64,000 nt of DNA, from the NCBI RefSeq assembly GCF_012913485.1, contig NZ_CP051774.1, positions 4,526,001-4,590,000 on the forward strand, in the 5' to 3' direction. Each line of letters starts with the position of its first letter. Positions within the stretch are counted from its first letter, which is position 1. Under the pieces are notes generated by a model. It ran no database searches and was not told the DNA's origin. It was given only the letters and a program-made list of their open reading frames with translations. Shown here piece by piece: positions 8,653 through 16,839 of the stretch. Source of the stretch: Luteolibacter luteus (lineage in GTDB: Bacteria > Verrucomicrobiota > Verrucomicrobiia > Verrucomicrobiales > Akkermansiaceae). The translations under genes were made by a program, and so were the position numbers.

Positions 8653-10560
8653 TCAATCGCCTGCCGGCGGCACAGCGTTTCGATGCTCCTTCTCCAGTTG
8701 ATGTTGCCATTGGCGAATGGCGGATTCGATCTGGGCTGCGCTAGGGGCCGGGTCTGTTCCGGTATCCATGAAGTATTTGGAGTTGTTCACGGCCTTCCGG
8801 ACTGACATGGCACGAAAGAACCGCGCCCTATCGATATTGCCGGAGTTATCTACCACCGAATCCGGCACCTCGGTCGCGATTTTTGAGGAGGTCGCGACGA
8901 TCCCGGCCGCATGCTTATAATCCCTCGCGGACCAGACCGTCGGTCCTGCCTTCACTTGTCCGAGCAATTCCGCCGGTGTCGCCCCGATGTCTCCGGGCGT
9001 AGTCGAGAGGGTCCAGTACTTGGCGCCCCAGCGGAAATAGGCATCCAAATGATCGGTGGCATCGCTCTCGGAGTCGAAGCCGTAGTTCACGACGGCAAGC
9101 TCGCGGTTCGCGGAGATGTCCTTCACGCAGTTCAAATAAAAGGACGCTAACTGTGAATCCATGGCGAGATTGTTAGCCGCGAGCGTACTACTGAAAAGTC
9201 GGCCTTGAACGTCGGCGGGGATCGCTTGGTTTCTTGCAACCAGCGCGAGCGCCTGCCGGGTCTCGTTGCCTTCCGGGAAGTCCTCCAGAATTGCGTTAGC
9301 CAACGCCGTGCGATCTAGGGTGGGGTTGGTGTTGACGAGGAGCCTGGTAGCGTCGAGCGCGATCGCGCCGGTCGGCAAGCCGTGGGCTGCGGCTTGGGTC
9401 CTGACGGCTGCCAAGGATTCCATTGCCTTTTCCTGCAGATCTTTCGGCGTGATCGAGCTCAGCTTGACGGGCGTGGTCGCGGACGGATCCACTTGAATGA
9501 TCTTGTAGGGCAGTCCCGTGAAGTCGTACTGATTTTTCCATAGCTCGATATTGCCCACGCAGATCTCGTGGACCCCGCGGGGAACCGTGAAGAGGAATAG
9601 TTGCCGTCCTTCAGGAAGTTGAGCGATTACTTCCCCGTCCAGCTGCACCACATATCCGGCTGGATTCGGGCGCCCTACGTCGAGCAGGACCACGCAGTCC
9701 GTCCGGCGCAGCATGCCGAGAGGGAGATCCGGATTTCCGAGGACGATCTCAGCTTTCTGTCCCGGGTATCCGACTCCCTGTTTTCTCTTGAGGAGCAGCT
9801 TGCCGGTTATGGAACGCTGCAGGTCTGCAAGATCACGCACTTCGGAGCGGGCTAGCTCGGCGAGGGGCGCATCCGTCTTGCCTAAGCCCTGCCAGATTTC
9901 CAGCAGTGCCTGTGTGAAGTGACATCCTTTTGATAGATCTCCGCCGACGGAGGATGCCAGGATAAATCCTCTGGTCCCGACGTCCCGGTCGTCATTCATC
10001 CTGAGTTGGGGGACGTCCTGCCCAGAGTGGCAGCAGTCCAGGAAAATCATGAAGCTGGCGGTAGAGTTGTTGTAGAAGGCATTCGCGAGATCACTGGTCG
10101 GAATGCTCAGATTGTATGACTTGGGGTCCTCGCCGCACGGGTCGCAGCCATCCAGGGCCAATGAGGTGAGCCGGGTCGCAGCCATTCCTTTCCCACGGAA
10201 GCCGTGTCCGCAGAAATACACGATGACGAGGGAGTTTTGAGGCAGTTGTGGGATGACGTTGGCGAGAAGATTGCGGACGTTGTCCGCGGATGCCTTCGCA
10301 CCATGCCAGTGCTCGACATTTCCTGCACCCACGACCCCTTCCAGATGCAGCGCCACCGACTTCCCGGTATCGAAAAAGAGCTGATTGAGTCTTTCATCCG
10401 CCGGAGCGTCAGGTCGCGCATTCCGGCGGTAAGTGCTGGGACTGATGATCCAGGCTTTGGCGGTCCCTGCGGGCGGGATAGGCTCGCCCGTGGCAGGAAG
10501 GCTTGTTAGCAGGAGCGGCAGCAAAAAGAGGGCGGCGACGGCGTTCCCGGGGGTATGCAT
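8653..10560 (-). CDS. Exported caspase-fold (C14, metacaspase-like) peptidase
   Basis: A 635-residue protein with a signal peptide (MHTPGNAVAALFLLPLLLTSLPATGEP) and a caspase-like p20 domain at about 35-270. The catalytic dyad is visible: His119 in YFCGHGFRGKG and Cys177 in FLDCCHSGQD. The remaining ~365 residues include a beta-rich stretch around 285-370 (VVLLDVGRPNPAGYVVQLDGEVI) and helical parts without a family I recognise. It starts 1 bp after the stop of a membrane-anchored protein, so the two form one operon. Export means it acts outside the cytoplasm. Bacterial relatives include Lys/Arg-specific metacaspases; specificity cannot be read here. Confidence 0.82.
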   Translation of the reverse strand: MHTPGNAVAALFLLPLLLTSLPATGEPIPPAGTAKAWIISPSTYRRNARPDAPADERLNQLFFDTGKSVALHLEGVVGAGNVEHWHGAKASADNVRNLLANVIPQLPQNSLVIVYFCGHGFRGKGMAATRLTSLALDGCDPCGEDPKSYNLSIPTSDLANAFYNNSTASFMIFLDCCHSGQDVPQLRMNDDRDVGTRGFILASSVGGDLSKGCHFTQALLEIWQGLGKTDAPLAELARSEVRDLADLQRSITGKLLLKRKQGVGYPGQKAEIVLGNPDLPLGMLRRTDCVVLLDVGRPNPAGYVVQLDGEVIAQLPEGRQLFLFTVPRGVHEICVGNIELWKNQYDFTGLPYKIIQVDPSATTPVKLSSITPKDLQEKAMESLAAVRTQAAAHGLPTGAIALDATRLLVNTNPTLDRTALANAILEDFPEGNETRQALALVARNQAIPADVQGRLFSSTLAANNLAMDSQLASFYLNCVKDISANRELAVVNYGFDSESDATDHLDAYFRWGAKYWTLSTTPGDIGATPAELLGQVKAGPTVWSARDYKHAAGIVATSSKIATEVPDSVVDNSGNIDRARFFRAMSVRKAVNNSKYFMDTGTDPAPSAAQIESAIRQWQHQLEKEHRNAVPPAGD

Positions 10561-10561
10561 C

Positions 10562-11134
10562 TCACTTCAGTTTTGCGTCGAGGGCTGTGAATTCATCCAA
10601 CGCCGTTTTCCCGAGATCGGATTGTTTCAAGATGGCGGTTTCGCCAGGCATCAACTCTGTGCCTGCACCCTGCATGCCTTGCTCCGAGCGAAGCTCCTCC
10701 AGAAGAAAATCCCGCATGCTCCTGGTGGTTTCGACGGCCGCCTGATCACCAGCCGCGGTGCGATGTTTCAGGAAGCAGTCGGCGGCTCTCATCCCGATCA
10801 GAAATGCCGCCGTCTTGTTGTCCAGCTTCTGGAAAGTCTCCGCGGTCACTGTTTGGAAGTTCCGGCTTGCGTCGCCACTCCCGTTGATCACCTGCTGCTC
10901 AAATTTCGTGATGAGCTTCACGGCCTCATCATTGGCAATCTTTGTCTCCAATTGAGGCGCGACGATGCACGATTCAGCCCTGCCGTCGTCAGGTCTCGGG
11001 AAGAGACGCCACACGACGAAGCCTGCGAGGATGACAATGGCCAGGCCCATAATGACCTGATTCGTGGTGGCCTTTCCGCTGGCAAAGAGGTGCCTACGGG
11101 AAAATAGTGTTTCTTTGTGAGGGCTGGCTTTCAT
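10562..11134 (-). CDS. Single-pass membrane protein, caspase operon partner
   Basis: A protein of about 190 residues with a basic N-terminus, one hydrophobic segment (VIMGLAIVILAGFVVWRLF, near residues 27-46) and a largely helical soluble C-terminal part. ATG 11134 (MKASPHKE) is my start; an in-frame TTG at 11161 would add nine residues. No known domain was recognised. Its stop sits 1 bp before the caspase ATG, implying translational coupling. Topology by the positive-inside rule puts the C-terminal domain in the periplasm, the same compartment as the exported caspase, so it could be a partner, regulator or substrate (inference). Confidence 0.65.
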   Translation of the reverse strand: MKASPHKETLFSRRHLFASGKATTNQVIMGLAIVILAGFVVWRLFPRPDDGRAESCIVAPQLETKIANDEAVKLITKFEQQVINGSGDASRNFQTVTAETFQKLDNKTAAFLIGMRAADCFLKHRTAAGDQAAVETTRSMRDFLLEELRSEQGMQGAGTELMPGETAILKQSDLGKTALDEFTALDAKLK

Positions 11135-11430
11135 GGGGGGGAATGAAACGCTGGCGTCCAACCGGCCTAGCGCCGGGGTCCTTTGAACAATTAACTAATG
11201 GATATAGCCGGTAGTTTTCTTCCGGGCAAGAAGGAAGAGCATGATCGTTGTCTTGATGGTTCGTGAGAAAGATATCCGGATCTCTGTTTCTCTTCAACTG
11301 CCTTGCTGAGGCGCTCGTGTGGACTACGTGCGCCGGCAGTGCGGGACATTCTGGAAGCGTTCCTCACCGGCGCTTCAGGATCGCCTGGTAAATGGGGTGA
11401 GGGACTTTGCCGACCTGGCCGCTGGGGGCT
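11135..11430. other. Intergenic region, possible 5' part of a degraded gene
   Basis: The first ~170 bp upstream of the caspase operon show nothing beyond promoter space. From 11308 a plus-strand frame reads a protein-like stretch (VRDFADLAAGGYATRSSE) that stops at 11452-11454. The next frame (see 11431-11718) continues protein-like from there, consistent with a one-base frameshift. Confidence 0.35.
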
Positions 11431-11718
11431 ATGCTACCCGTTCGTCAGAATGATCCTTCGGAGGTCGCTTTAGCGGGTCTTGTTGCCGAATTTAGCGGCA
11501 ACCTTGGCGAGGCTTTGTTGGTGACCTTCAATGTAGATCCGTATGTCGGCTCCGGTGAGGCCGGCCCTTCCATCCGGGATGTTCCACTGTCTCCAGAGCA
11601 GGAAGAGGTCCTCCAACGCCGAGTTAAAGACCTTCGAACTTCCTACATCACCTCACTCACAAACAGCGCCGGATTCTCCGCGCTGTCCCCCATCTTCATC
11701 CCCAGCAGACGCCCATAG
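11431..11718 (+). pseudogene. Possible frameshifted or remnant gene
   Basis: A 95-residue frame from ATG 11431 contains a natural-looking stretch (LVAEFSGNLGEALLVTFNVD, then GEAGPSIRDVPLSPEQEEV). The minus strand has no competing frame over most of it. Directly upstream, the frame from 11308 reads VRDFADLAAGGYATRSSE and stops where this frame reads NDPSE; a single deleted base would fuse them as ...RSSENDPSE.... Third codon positions look less GC-rich than in neighbours. The last ~75 bp run antisense into the GreA-like gene. I do not recognise the family; it could also be a chance frame. Confidence 0.3.
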
Positions 11719-12101
11719 AGCGCGCTAGAGGGGGCGAGCAGGGTAATGTCCCGGCCTTCCCACTCCAACTCGAGGCCGCCGGCGGCGGGGGCGAGGAGGA
11801 ACCACGAGCTTTCTCCGTCCAGGTCGACTTCGACGAGGGCGCCGGCTTCGATTTCATCATCGGGGCCGAAGTCGCGGAGCGTGGCCGCTTCAAAGGCGGC
11901 GACGTCTTGTGCGAGTTCTTCGACTTGGCGTGCCTGTCCGGTGGCGAGGTAGGAAGCTTCCAGGCTGCGGGTGTCGTATTTGCCCTCGGCCTTGCTGCCG
12001 GGGTCGGTGGCGGCGGCATGAGCTTCCTTCGCGGCGCGGCTCAGGCGGTCGAAGCGCGAGCGGAGTTCGGCGCGGATGAGATCGAGCAGGCGTTCCTTCA
12101 T
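11643..12101 (-). CDS. GreA/GreB-like protein of unknown role
   Basis: A 152-residue protein from ATG 12101 (MKERLLDLIRAELRSRFDRL). The N-terminal half is a helical hairpin-like region with DTRSLEASYLATGQARQVEEL. The C-terminal part (GPDDEIEAGALVEVDLDGES) resembles the small beta domain of GreA/GreB-type proteins. This arrangement is common in proteobacterial and verrucomicrobial Gre-like proteins of unproved function. The open frame extends upstream to 12548 but that part lies antisense to the ArsC-like gene and is not coding. It is divergent from that gene across 51 bp. A true transcript-cleavage role is uncertain. Confidence 0.7.
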   Translation of the reverse strand: MKERLLDLIRAELRSRFDRLSRAAKEAHAAATDPGSKAEGKYDTRSLEASYLATGQARQVEELAQDVAAFEAATLRDFGPDDEIEAGALVEVDLDGESSWFLLAPAAGGLELEWEGRDITLLAPSSALYGRLLGMKMGDSAENPALFVSEVM

Positions 12102-12152
12102 CGGGTGGAGCGGAAGCCTTGCGCGAAGGAACCGCCGAGGCAAGATCGCGGC

Positions 12153-12512
12153 ATGATTTCCGTCTACGCCTACAAGAACTGCGATACCTGCCGGAAGGCA
12201 CTGAAGTGGCTGAAGGAAAACGGCGTGCCCCGTGAGGTGAAGGCGATCCGCGAGACCCCTCCGACCGCGCAGGAGCTGATGGTGGCGGTGGAGAGCCATG
12301 GGGGCGACTTGCGTCCCTTGTTCAATACCTCGGGCGGCGACTACCGGGACCTCGGCCTGAAGGACAAGCTGCCGGGGATGTCGGTGGCGGACGCGGTGAG
12401 CTTGCTTTCGGAGAACGGGAACCTCGTGAAGCGGCCTTTCGTGATCGGGGAGGGCGTGGTGCTGGTCGGTTTCAAGGAGGACGAGTGGAAGGCGAAGCTG
12501 GGGAAGGGATGA
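12153..12512 (+). CDS. ArsC/Spx-family thioredoxin-fold protein (YffB-like)
   Basis: A 119-residue cytoplasmic protein of the arsenate reductase ArsC/Spx/MgsR superfamily. It opens MISVYAYKNCDTCRKALKWL, giving a CxxC pair near residues 10-13 where ArsC has a CxxS or single Cys. NTSGGDYRDLGLKDKL and VKRPFVIGEGVVLVGF match the conserved middle and end (the NxxG...Y-R and KRP regions). The CxxC fits the YffB/Spx subgroup better than a true arsenate reductase. ATG 12153 is chosen; the longer open frame upstream is antisense to the divergent GreA-like gene. Confidence 0.82.
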   Translation: MISVYAYKNCDTCRKALKWLKENGVPREVKAIRETPPTAQELMVAVESHGGDLRPLFNTSGGDYRDLGLKDKLPGMSVADAVSLLSENGNLVKRPFVIGEGVVLVGFKEDEWKAKLGKG

Positions 12513-12618
12513 CGCGGCGTGTTCCTGTGAGAATTTATTGGGAATCACACGGCCACATCTTGCGCTGACAGGAAAGCCCGCTCATCTTCCGAATCGGGCG
12601 GACACCAGTGCAACTGCG

Positions 12619-14127
12619 ATGAATTTCAATTGGTCACGGCGGGATTTCATGAGCTCCGCCACGAAGGGGGCTCTACTGGGAACGGCAGGACTGGAGTTTT
12701 TGTCCCGGGTGCCTGCGGTATCTGCGGCGGAGACGAAGTTGGATCACTCGATGGTGCGCTTCCTGCCGGAGATCGAGCCCTTGGTGCGCCTTTTGGAGGA
12801 TACCCCGCGGGAGAGGCTGCTGGAGGAGGTGGGGAGCCGGATCAAGAAGGGCACCACTTACCGCGAAGTTCTTACCGCGGTGCTGCTTGCGGGGATCCGC
12901 AATATCCAGCCACGGCCGGTAGGCTTCAAATTCCACGCGGTACTGGTGGTGAATTCCGCGCACCTCGCGAGCCAGAATTCTCCCGATGGTGACCGCTGGC
13001 TGCCGATTTTCTGGGCGCTGGATCAATTCAAGTCCTCCCAGGAAAAGGACAAGAAGGCCGGCGATTGGACCATGGAGGAGGTCTATGAAGCGGCGGTGCC
13101 CAAGGTCGATCGCGCGGCGGAGGCCTTCATGCAGGGCATGGACGCGTGGGATGTGGCCTGTGCGGATACTGCCGCAGCGAGCCTCGCGCGCGGGGATGGC
13201 ACACAGCAGGCCTTTGACCTTTTTTGTCGCTACGGCGCGCGCGATTATCGCGACATCGGGCACAAGGCGATCTACGTCGCCAACAGCTGGCGGCTGCTGC
13301 AGACGATCGGTTGGCAGCATGCCGAGCCGGTGCTGCGTTCACTTTCCTATGCCTTGCTCGCCTACGACGGGCAGTGCCCGACGGAAGGGGATGCGCTGGC
13401 AGACCGACCGGGCCGCAAGAACCAGGAGCGCGTCCGCGAGTTGCGTGCGACTTGGAATGGCGGCGAGAACCAGCCGGCTACCACGGTCGAGATGCTTTCC
13501 ACGCTGCGCGGCGGAACTTGGGATGATGCCTCGGCAAAGGTGGTCGCACTTATCAATGCGGGCAGCGGCCCGCAGCCGATCTGGGATGCGATGTTCCAGC
13601 ACGCGGCGGAGATGCTGATGCGCAAGCCGGGGATCATCTCGCTGCACGCCAGCACCACGACCAACGCGCTTCACTACGCTTTCCGCCACGCCTCGAATGA
13701 TGAGACGCGGCGTTTCCTGCTGCTCCAGAACGCTTCGTTCCTTACCCTGTTCCGCGATGACGCCGGAGCGGGTGAAGGAATCGGGATCGACACCTTCGAG
13801 CCGTCGACCGGCGACTTCGGCGGCGCGGAGGCAGTCGATCAGATCTTTGCGGGCCTGGCGTCCGACCGTTTGGATGCCGCGCGAAAGACGCTGGCCTACC
13901 TCGAGGCTGGTGGCCACCCGAGGGCTTTTACGGATTTCGCCCAACGGATGATCTACCTGAAGGGAACCGACTCCCATGACTACAAGTTCAGCAGCGCGGT
14001 GATCGAAGATTACCGCTCGCTTTCACCGCAGTTCCGGAACCGTTTCTTGGCTGCCAGCGTGCACTGGCTGAAGGGATCCGGCGAACCGGATAGCCCGCTG
14101 GTGGCGCGCAGCCGGGCTGCCTTGTGA
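12619..14127 (+). CDS. Tat-exported protein of unknown function
   Basis: A protein of about 502 residues from ATG 12619 with a twin-arginine signal: MNFNWSRRDFMSSATKGALL followed by a hydrophobic core and an alanine-rich end (AVSAAE). Tat export suggests it folds, possibly with a cofactor, before leaving the cytoplasm. The mature part is predominantly helical with many conserved-looking Trp, His and Asn positions (for example LHASTTTNALHYAFRHASN), but I recognise no named family. It ends 10 bp before the convergent radC gene. Confidence 0.75.
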   Translation: MNFNWSRRDFMSSATKGALLGTAGLEFLSRVPAVSAAETKLDHSMVRFLPEIEPLVRLLEDTPRERLLEEVGSRIKKGTTYREVLTAVLLAGIRNIQPRPVGFKFHAVLVVNSAHLASQNSPDGDRWLPIFWALDQFKSSQEKDKKAGDWTMEEVYEAAVPKVDRAAEAFMQGMDAWDVACADTAAASLARGDGTQQAFDLFCRYGARDYRDIGHKAIYVANSWRLLQTIGWQHAEPVLRSLSYALLAYDGQCPTEGDALADRPGRKNQERVRELRATWNGGENQPATTVEMLSTLRGGTWDDASAKVVALINAGSGPQPIWDAMFQHAAEMLMRKPGIISLHASTTTNALHYAFRHASNDETRRFLLLQNASFLTLFRDDAGAGEGIGIDTFEPSTGDFGGAEAVDQIFAGLASDRLDAARKTLAYLEAGGHPRAFTDFAQRMIYLKGTDSHDYKFSSAVIEDYRSLSPQFRNRFLAASVHWLKGSGEPDSPLVARSRAAL

Positions 14128-14137
14128 GGGGCGCGGC

Positions 14138-14833
14138 TCAGGCGATCACGCCCGCCTCCCGGAAGGAGAAGTAGGGGGGACGACCGTGGTCCGGCCGGCC
14201 AACGATGACGTGATCGAGGAACTTCAGCTGGAGTAAATCGGCCGCCTCCACCATGCGGCGGGTGAAGTGCTCGTCCGCTCGGCTCGGCGTGGGATCCCCG
14301 GAGGGGTGATTGTGAATCAGCACGAAGCCATAGGCGCCGCGGGTGATCACGGGACGGAGGATTTCGCGCGGATGCGCGACCGTTTCCGTAAGGCTGCCGA
14401 CGCTGACTTCCACGGTGCCGGCATGGCGCAAGCGGGTGTCGAGAAGTGCGACGAGCAACCGCTCGTGCCGGAGCCACGCCAGCTGTGGCGCGAAGGTGCG
14501 GTAGATCAGCTCCGGGGCGTCGAGTGGAGTTTGGGCAAGTTGCTCGCGGGCAGCCCGGGCGCCGAGCTCGAATGCCGCGACCAACTGGCAGGCCTTTGCC
14601 AAGCCGAGCCCCGGTTGTTTCGCGAGTTCTTCCACTCCCGCGCTGCCAAGGGAACCGATGGACCCGTAGTGCTCAAGGAGGTCCCGACCGATTTGGATCG
14701 CGCTGCGGCCGACGACGCCAGTCCGCAGGAAAAGGGCGAGCAGCTCGGCATTGTCGAGGGCTCCGGCCCCGAACTTTGCCAGCTTCTCCCGTGGCCGCTC
14801 ATCCAGCGGCAAATCCGTGATGCGATCCGACAT
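14138..14833 (-). CDS. radC: RadC family JAB/MPN-domain protein
   Basis: A 231-residue RadC-type protein from ATG 14833. The N-terminal helix-hairpin-helix-like UPF0758 region is at about 1-100, and the JAB1/MPN metalloprotease-like domain has HNHPSGDPTPSRAD with His174, His176 and Asp187 as the JAMM zinc ligands. Length is normal. The name is historical; a DNA-repair role is not established for the family. The open frame extends upstream to 14929 inside the oppC end, but the canonical MSDRITDLPLDERPREKL start fits better. Confidence 0.9.
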   Translation of the reverse strand: MSDRITDLPLDERPREKLAKFGAGALDNAELLALFLRTGVVGRSAIQIGRDLLEHYGSIGSLGSAGVEELAKQPGLGLAKACQLVAAFELGARAAREQLAQTPLDAPELIYRTFAPQLAWLRHERLLVALLDTRLRHAGTVEVSVGSLTETVAHPREILRPVITRGAYGFVLIHNHPSGDPTPSRADEHFTRRMVEAADLLQLKFLDHVIVGRPDHGRPPYFSFREAGVIA

Positions 14834-14882
14834 GATCGGATGAACACTTATCGCCGGAGGCTTGGCGAGGAAAATTCTTGGG

Positions 14883-15854
14883 CTAATCCTTCGCCGCCTT
14901 CGGATCCAGCGCGTCGCGCAGGCCGTCACCGAGGAAGTTCAGGGAGAACAAGGTGACCGAGAAGAAGAGGGCGGGGAAGAAGAGCTGCATCGGGTTCGTC
15001 AGCATGAAGTTGGCACCCTCCTGGATGAGGACTCCCCATGAGCTGTTAGGTGCCTTCACGCCGAGTCCGAGGAAGGACAAGGTGGCCTCGAACATCATCA
15101 CGCCCGGGATGGTGAGCGTGGTGTAAACAATGATCGGTCCCAAGGTGTTCGGGAGGATGTGGCGGAAGAGAATCCGGATGTGGCCGAGGCCGAGGGAACG
15201 CGCCGCCTCGACGAAGTCCAAGCTTGCCACGCTCTGGACCTGTGCCCGGACGATGCGTGAAATGGTGAGCCAGGAGAGCGCGCCGATTGCCACGAAGACC
15301 GGGACAAGGGTGGTGAGCGGTTCGACCCAGTTGCGGGTATTGCTGAGGGCTTTCTGTGTCGCGGTCTTGCCCGCTACCAGATGGACCGCCCATTCGGTGA
15401 GGTCGTCGGTGAGGGGTTCCAAGATCTTGCTCAGCAGGATGATGATGACCAGGAAGGGCAGGGCGTAGAGGATATCCACCAAACGCATCAGGAAGGCATC
15501 GATGCGTCCGCCGGCGTAGCCCGCGACGGCACCCCATGCGATTCCGATGGTCACGGCCACGAAGGTGGTGATGAGACCGACGGCAATCGAGATGCGCCCG
15601 CCGAAGATCACGCGTGAGAAGAGATCGCGGCCCAGATGATCGGTGCCAAACCAGTTCATCGCGCCGGGCGGCAGATTCCGGTTGATCGGATCGGTCTTGT
15701 TCGGATCCTTCAGGAAGTCGCCGATCGAAGGCAAGACCACGCAGGTGATGCCGATGATGATGATCATGAAGAGGCCGATCATCGCCGCGCGATTGTGCTT
15801 CAGCCGTAGCCAGGCGTCGTACCAGAGGGAGGAACCTTTTTCTTCGGTCGTCAT
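14883..15854 (-). CDS. Oligopeptide ABC transporter permease (OppC/DppC type)
   Basis: An inner-membrane permease of 323 residues with an N-terminal membrane helix (MIGLFMIIIIGITCVVLPSI), the periplasmic loop FGTDHLGRDLFSRVIFGGRI typical of OppC/DppC, and the EAA-type motif EAARSLGLGHIRILFRHILP that contacts the ATPase. It follows oppB and oppA on the same strand in a three-gene set; no ATPase gene follows. A ~45-residue stretch (LEPLTDDLTEW to NWVEPLTTL) between helices looks slightly longer than in standard OppC. Probably energised by the ATPases at 23.6-25.6 kb or elsewhere (inference). Confidence 0.9.
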   Translation of the reverse strand: MTTEEKGSSLWYDAWLRLKHNRAAMIGLFMIIIIGITCVVLPSIGDFLKDPNKTDPINRNLPPGAMNWFGTDHLGRDLFSRVIFGGRISIAVGLITTFVAVTIGIAWGAVAGYAGGRIDAFLMRLVDILYALPFLVIIILLSKILEPLTDDLTEWAVHLVAGKTATQKALSNTRNWVEPLTTLVPVFVAIGALSWLTISRIVRAQVQSVASLDFVEAARSLGLGHIRILFRHILPNTLGPIIVYTTLTIPGVMMFEATLSFLGLGVKAPNSSWGVLIQEGANFMLTNPMQLFFPALFFSVTLFSLNFLGDGLRDALDPKAAKD

Positions 15855-15900
15855 GCGGTCGTAGAAAGGGAAAGAAGGGAGACAGGGTGGGGTGCGGGAC

Positions 15901-16827
15901 TCAGGCGGATTTCCGCAGGCGGGGGTTCAGCCAGATTCCCGCCACGTCGGTCAGGAAATTGGCGAGGATCACCAGCATGCCGTAGAGCATGGTCACGCCG
16001 AGGATCACCGAGGTATCGCGCGTTTCGATCGACTTGATGAAGTGTCTGCCGAGACCGGGGATCTGGAAGACGGTCTCGATGACGAGTGATCCGGAAACAA
16101 TTCCCGCGAAGGCAGGGCCGATGTAGGCTACCGCCGGGATCAGGCCGCCGCGCAGGCAGTGACGGACGAGGATCTTCCAGCCGGGGACGCCCTTTGCCCG
16201 GGCGGTACGGACGAAATCCTGTGAGAGCGTCTCCAGCATCCCCGCACGAGTGAGACGGGAAAGATAGGCGGCATAGGCGAGGCCCAGGGTTACGGCGGGG
16301 AGCACCCAGGTGGCCGGGTTTGAAGAGGACCATCCGTAGGCCGGCAGTGCCTCCAGCTTTCTCCCGAAGTACTCTGCGAGCAGCGGTCCGATCACGAAGG
16401 AGGGCAGGCAGATGCCGATCATCGCCACGGACATCGAGAGCGTGTCCAGCAGGCCGTTCCTGCGGGCCGCTGCGATGCATCCCGCGGGGATGCCGATGGT
16501 GATGGCGACGAACATGGCGATGACGCCGAGCTGGAAGGATATGGGGAATGCTTGCCCGATGATCTCCGCGACCGGACGGCCTTCGAGACGGATGGATGGA
16601 CCGGGATCGCCTTGGAGGAGTTTGCCCAGGCGATTGGCATATTGGACGGTCACCGGCTTGTTCAGATCGTAATATTCCTCGACCACTTTCTTGATGTGGG
16701 GAGGCATCGCTTTCTCGCTGGAAAGCGGATCACCGGGCATCGCCTTGCAGAGGAAGAAGGTGATCGTGTAGAGGACGAAGAGCACGATGACGCTCTGCAG
16801 GAAACGGCTGAGAAGGACTTTGAACAT
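15901..16827 (-). CDS. Oligopeptide ABC transporter permease (OppB/DppB type)
   Basis: A 308-residue inner-membrane permease of the BPD_transp_1 family, usual OppB length. It begins MFKVLLSRFLQSVIVLFVLY, has the N-terminal periplasmic loop with MPGDPLSSEKAMPPHIKKVV, and the EAA-loop FVRTARAKGVPGWKILVRHC followed by LRGGLIPAVAYIG. It forms the heterodimeric channel with the permease at 14883-15854. Gaps to the neighbouring genes are 46 bp and 12 bp, consistent with one transcript from oppA. Confidence 0.93.
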   Translation of the reverse strand: MFKVLLSRFLQSVIVLFVLYTITFFLCKAMPGDPLSSEKAMPPHIKKVVEEYYDLNKPVTVQYANRLGKLLQGDPGPSIRLEGRPVAEIIGQAFPISFQLGVIAMFVAITIGIPAGCIAAARRNGLLDTLSMSVAMIGICLPSFVIGPLLAEYFGRKLEALPAYGWSSSNPATWVLPAVTLGLAYAAYLSRLTRAGMLETLSQDFVRTARAKGVPGWKILVRHCLRGGLIPAVAYIGPAFAGIVSGSLVIETVFQIPGLGRHFIKSIETRDTSVILGVTMLYGMLVILANFLTDVAGIWLNPRLRKSA

Positions 16828-16839
16828 GGGGTCCGGGAA

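Noticed and set aside
12102..12548. N-terminal extension of the GreA-like frame
   Set aside because: It lies antisense to the ArsC/Spx-like gene and is His/Arg/Leu-rich; ATG 12101 gives a normal protein.
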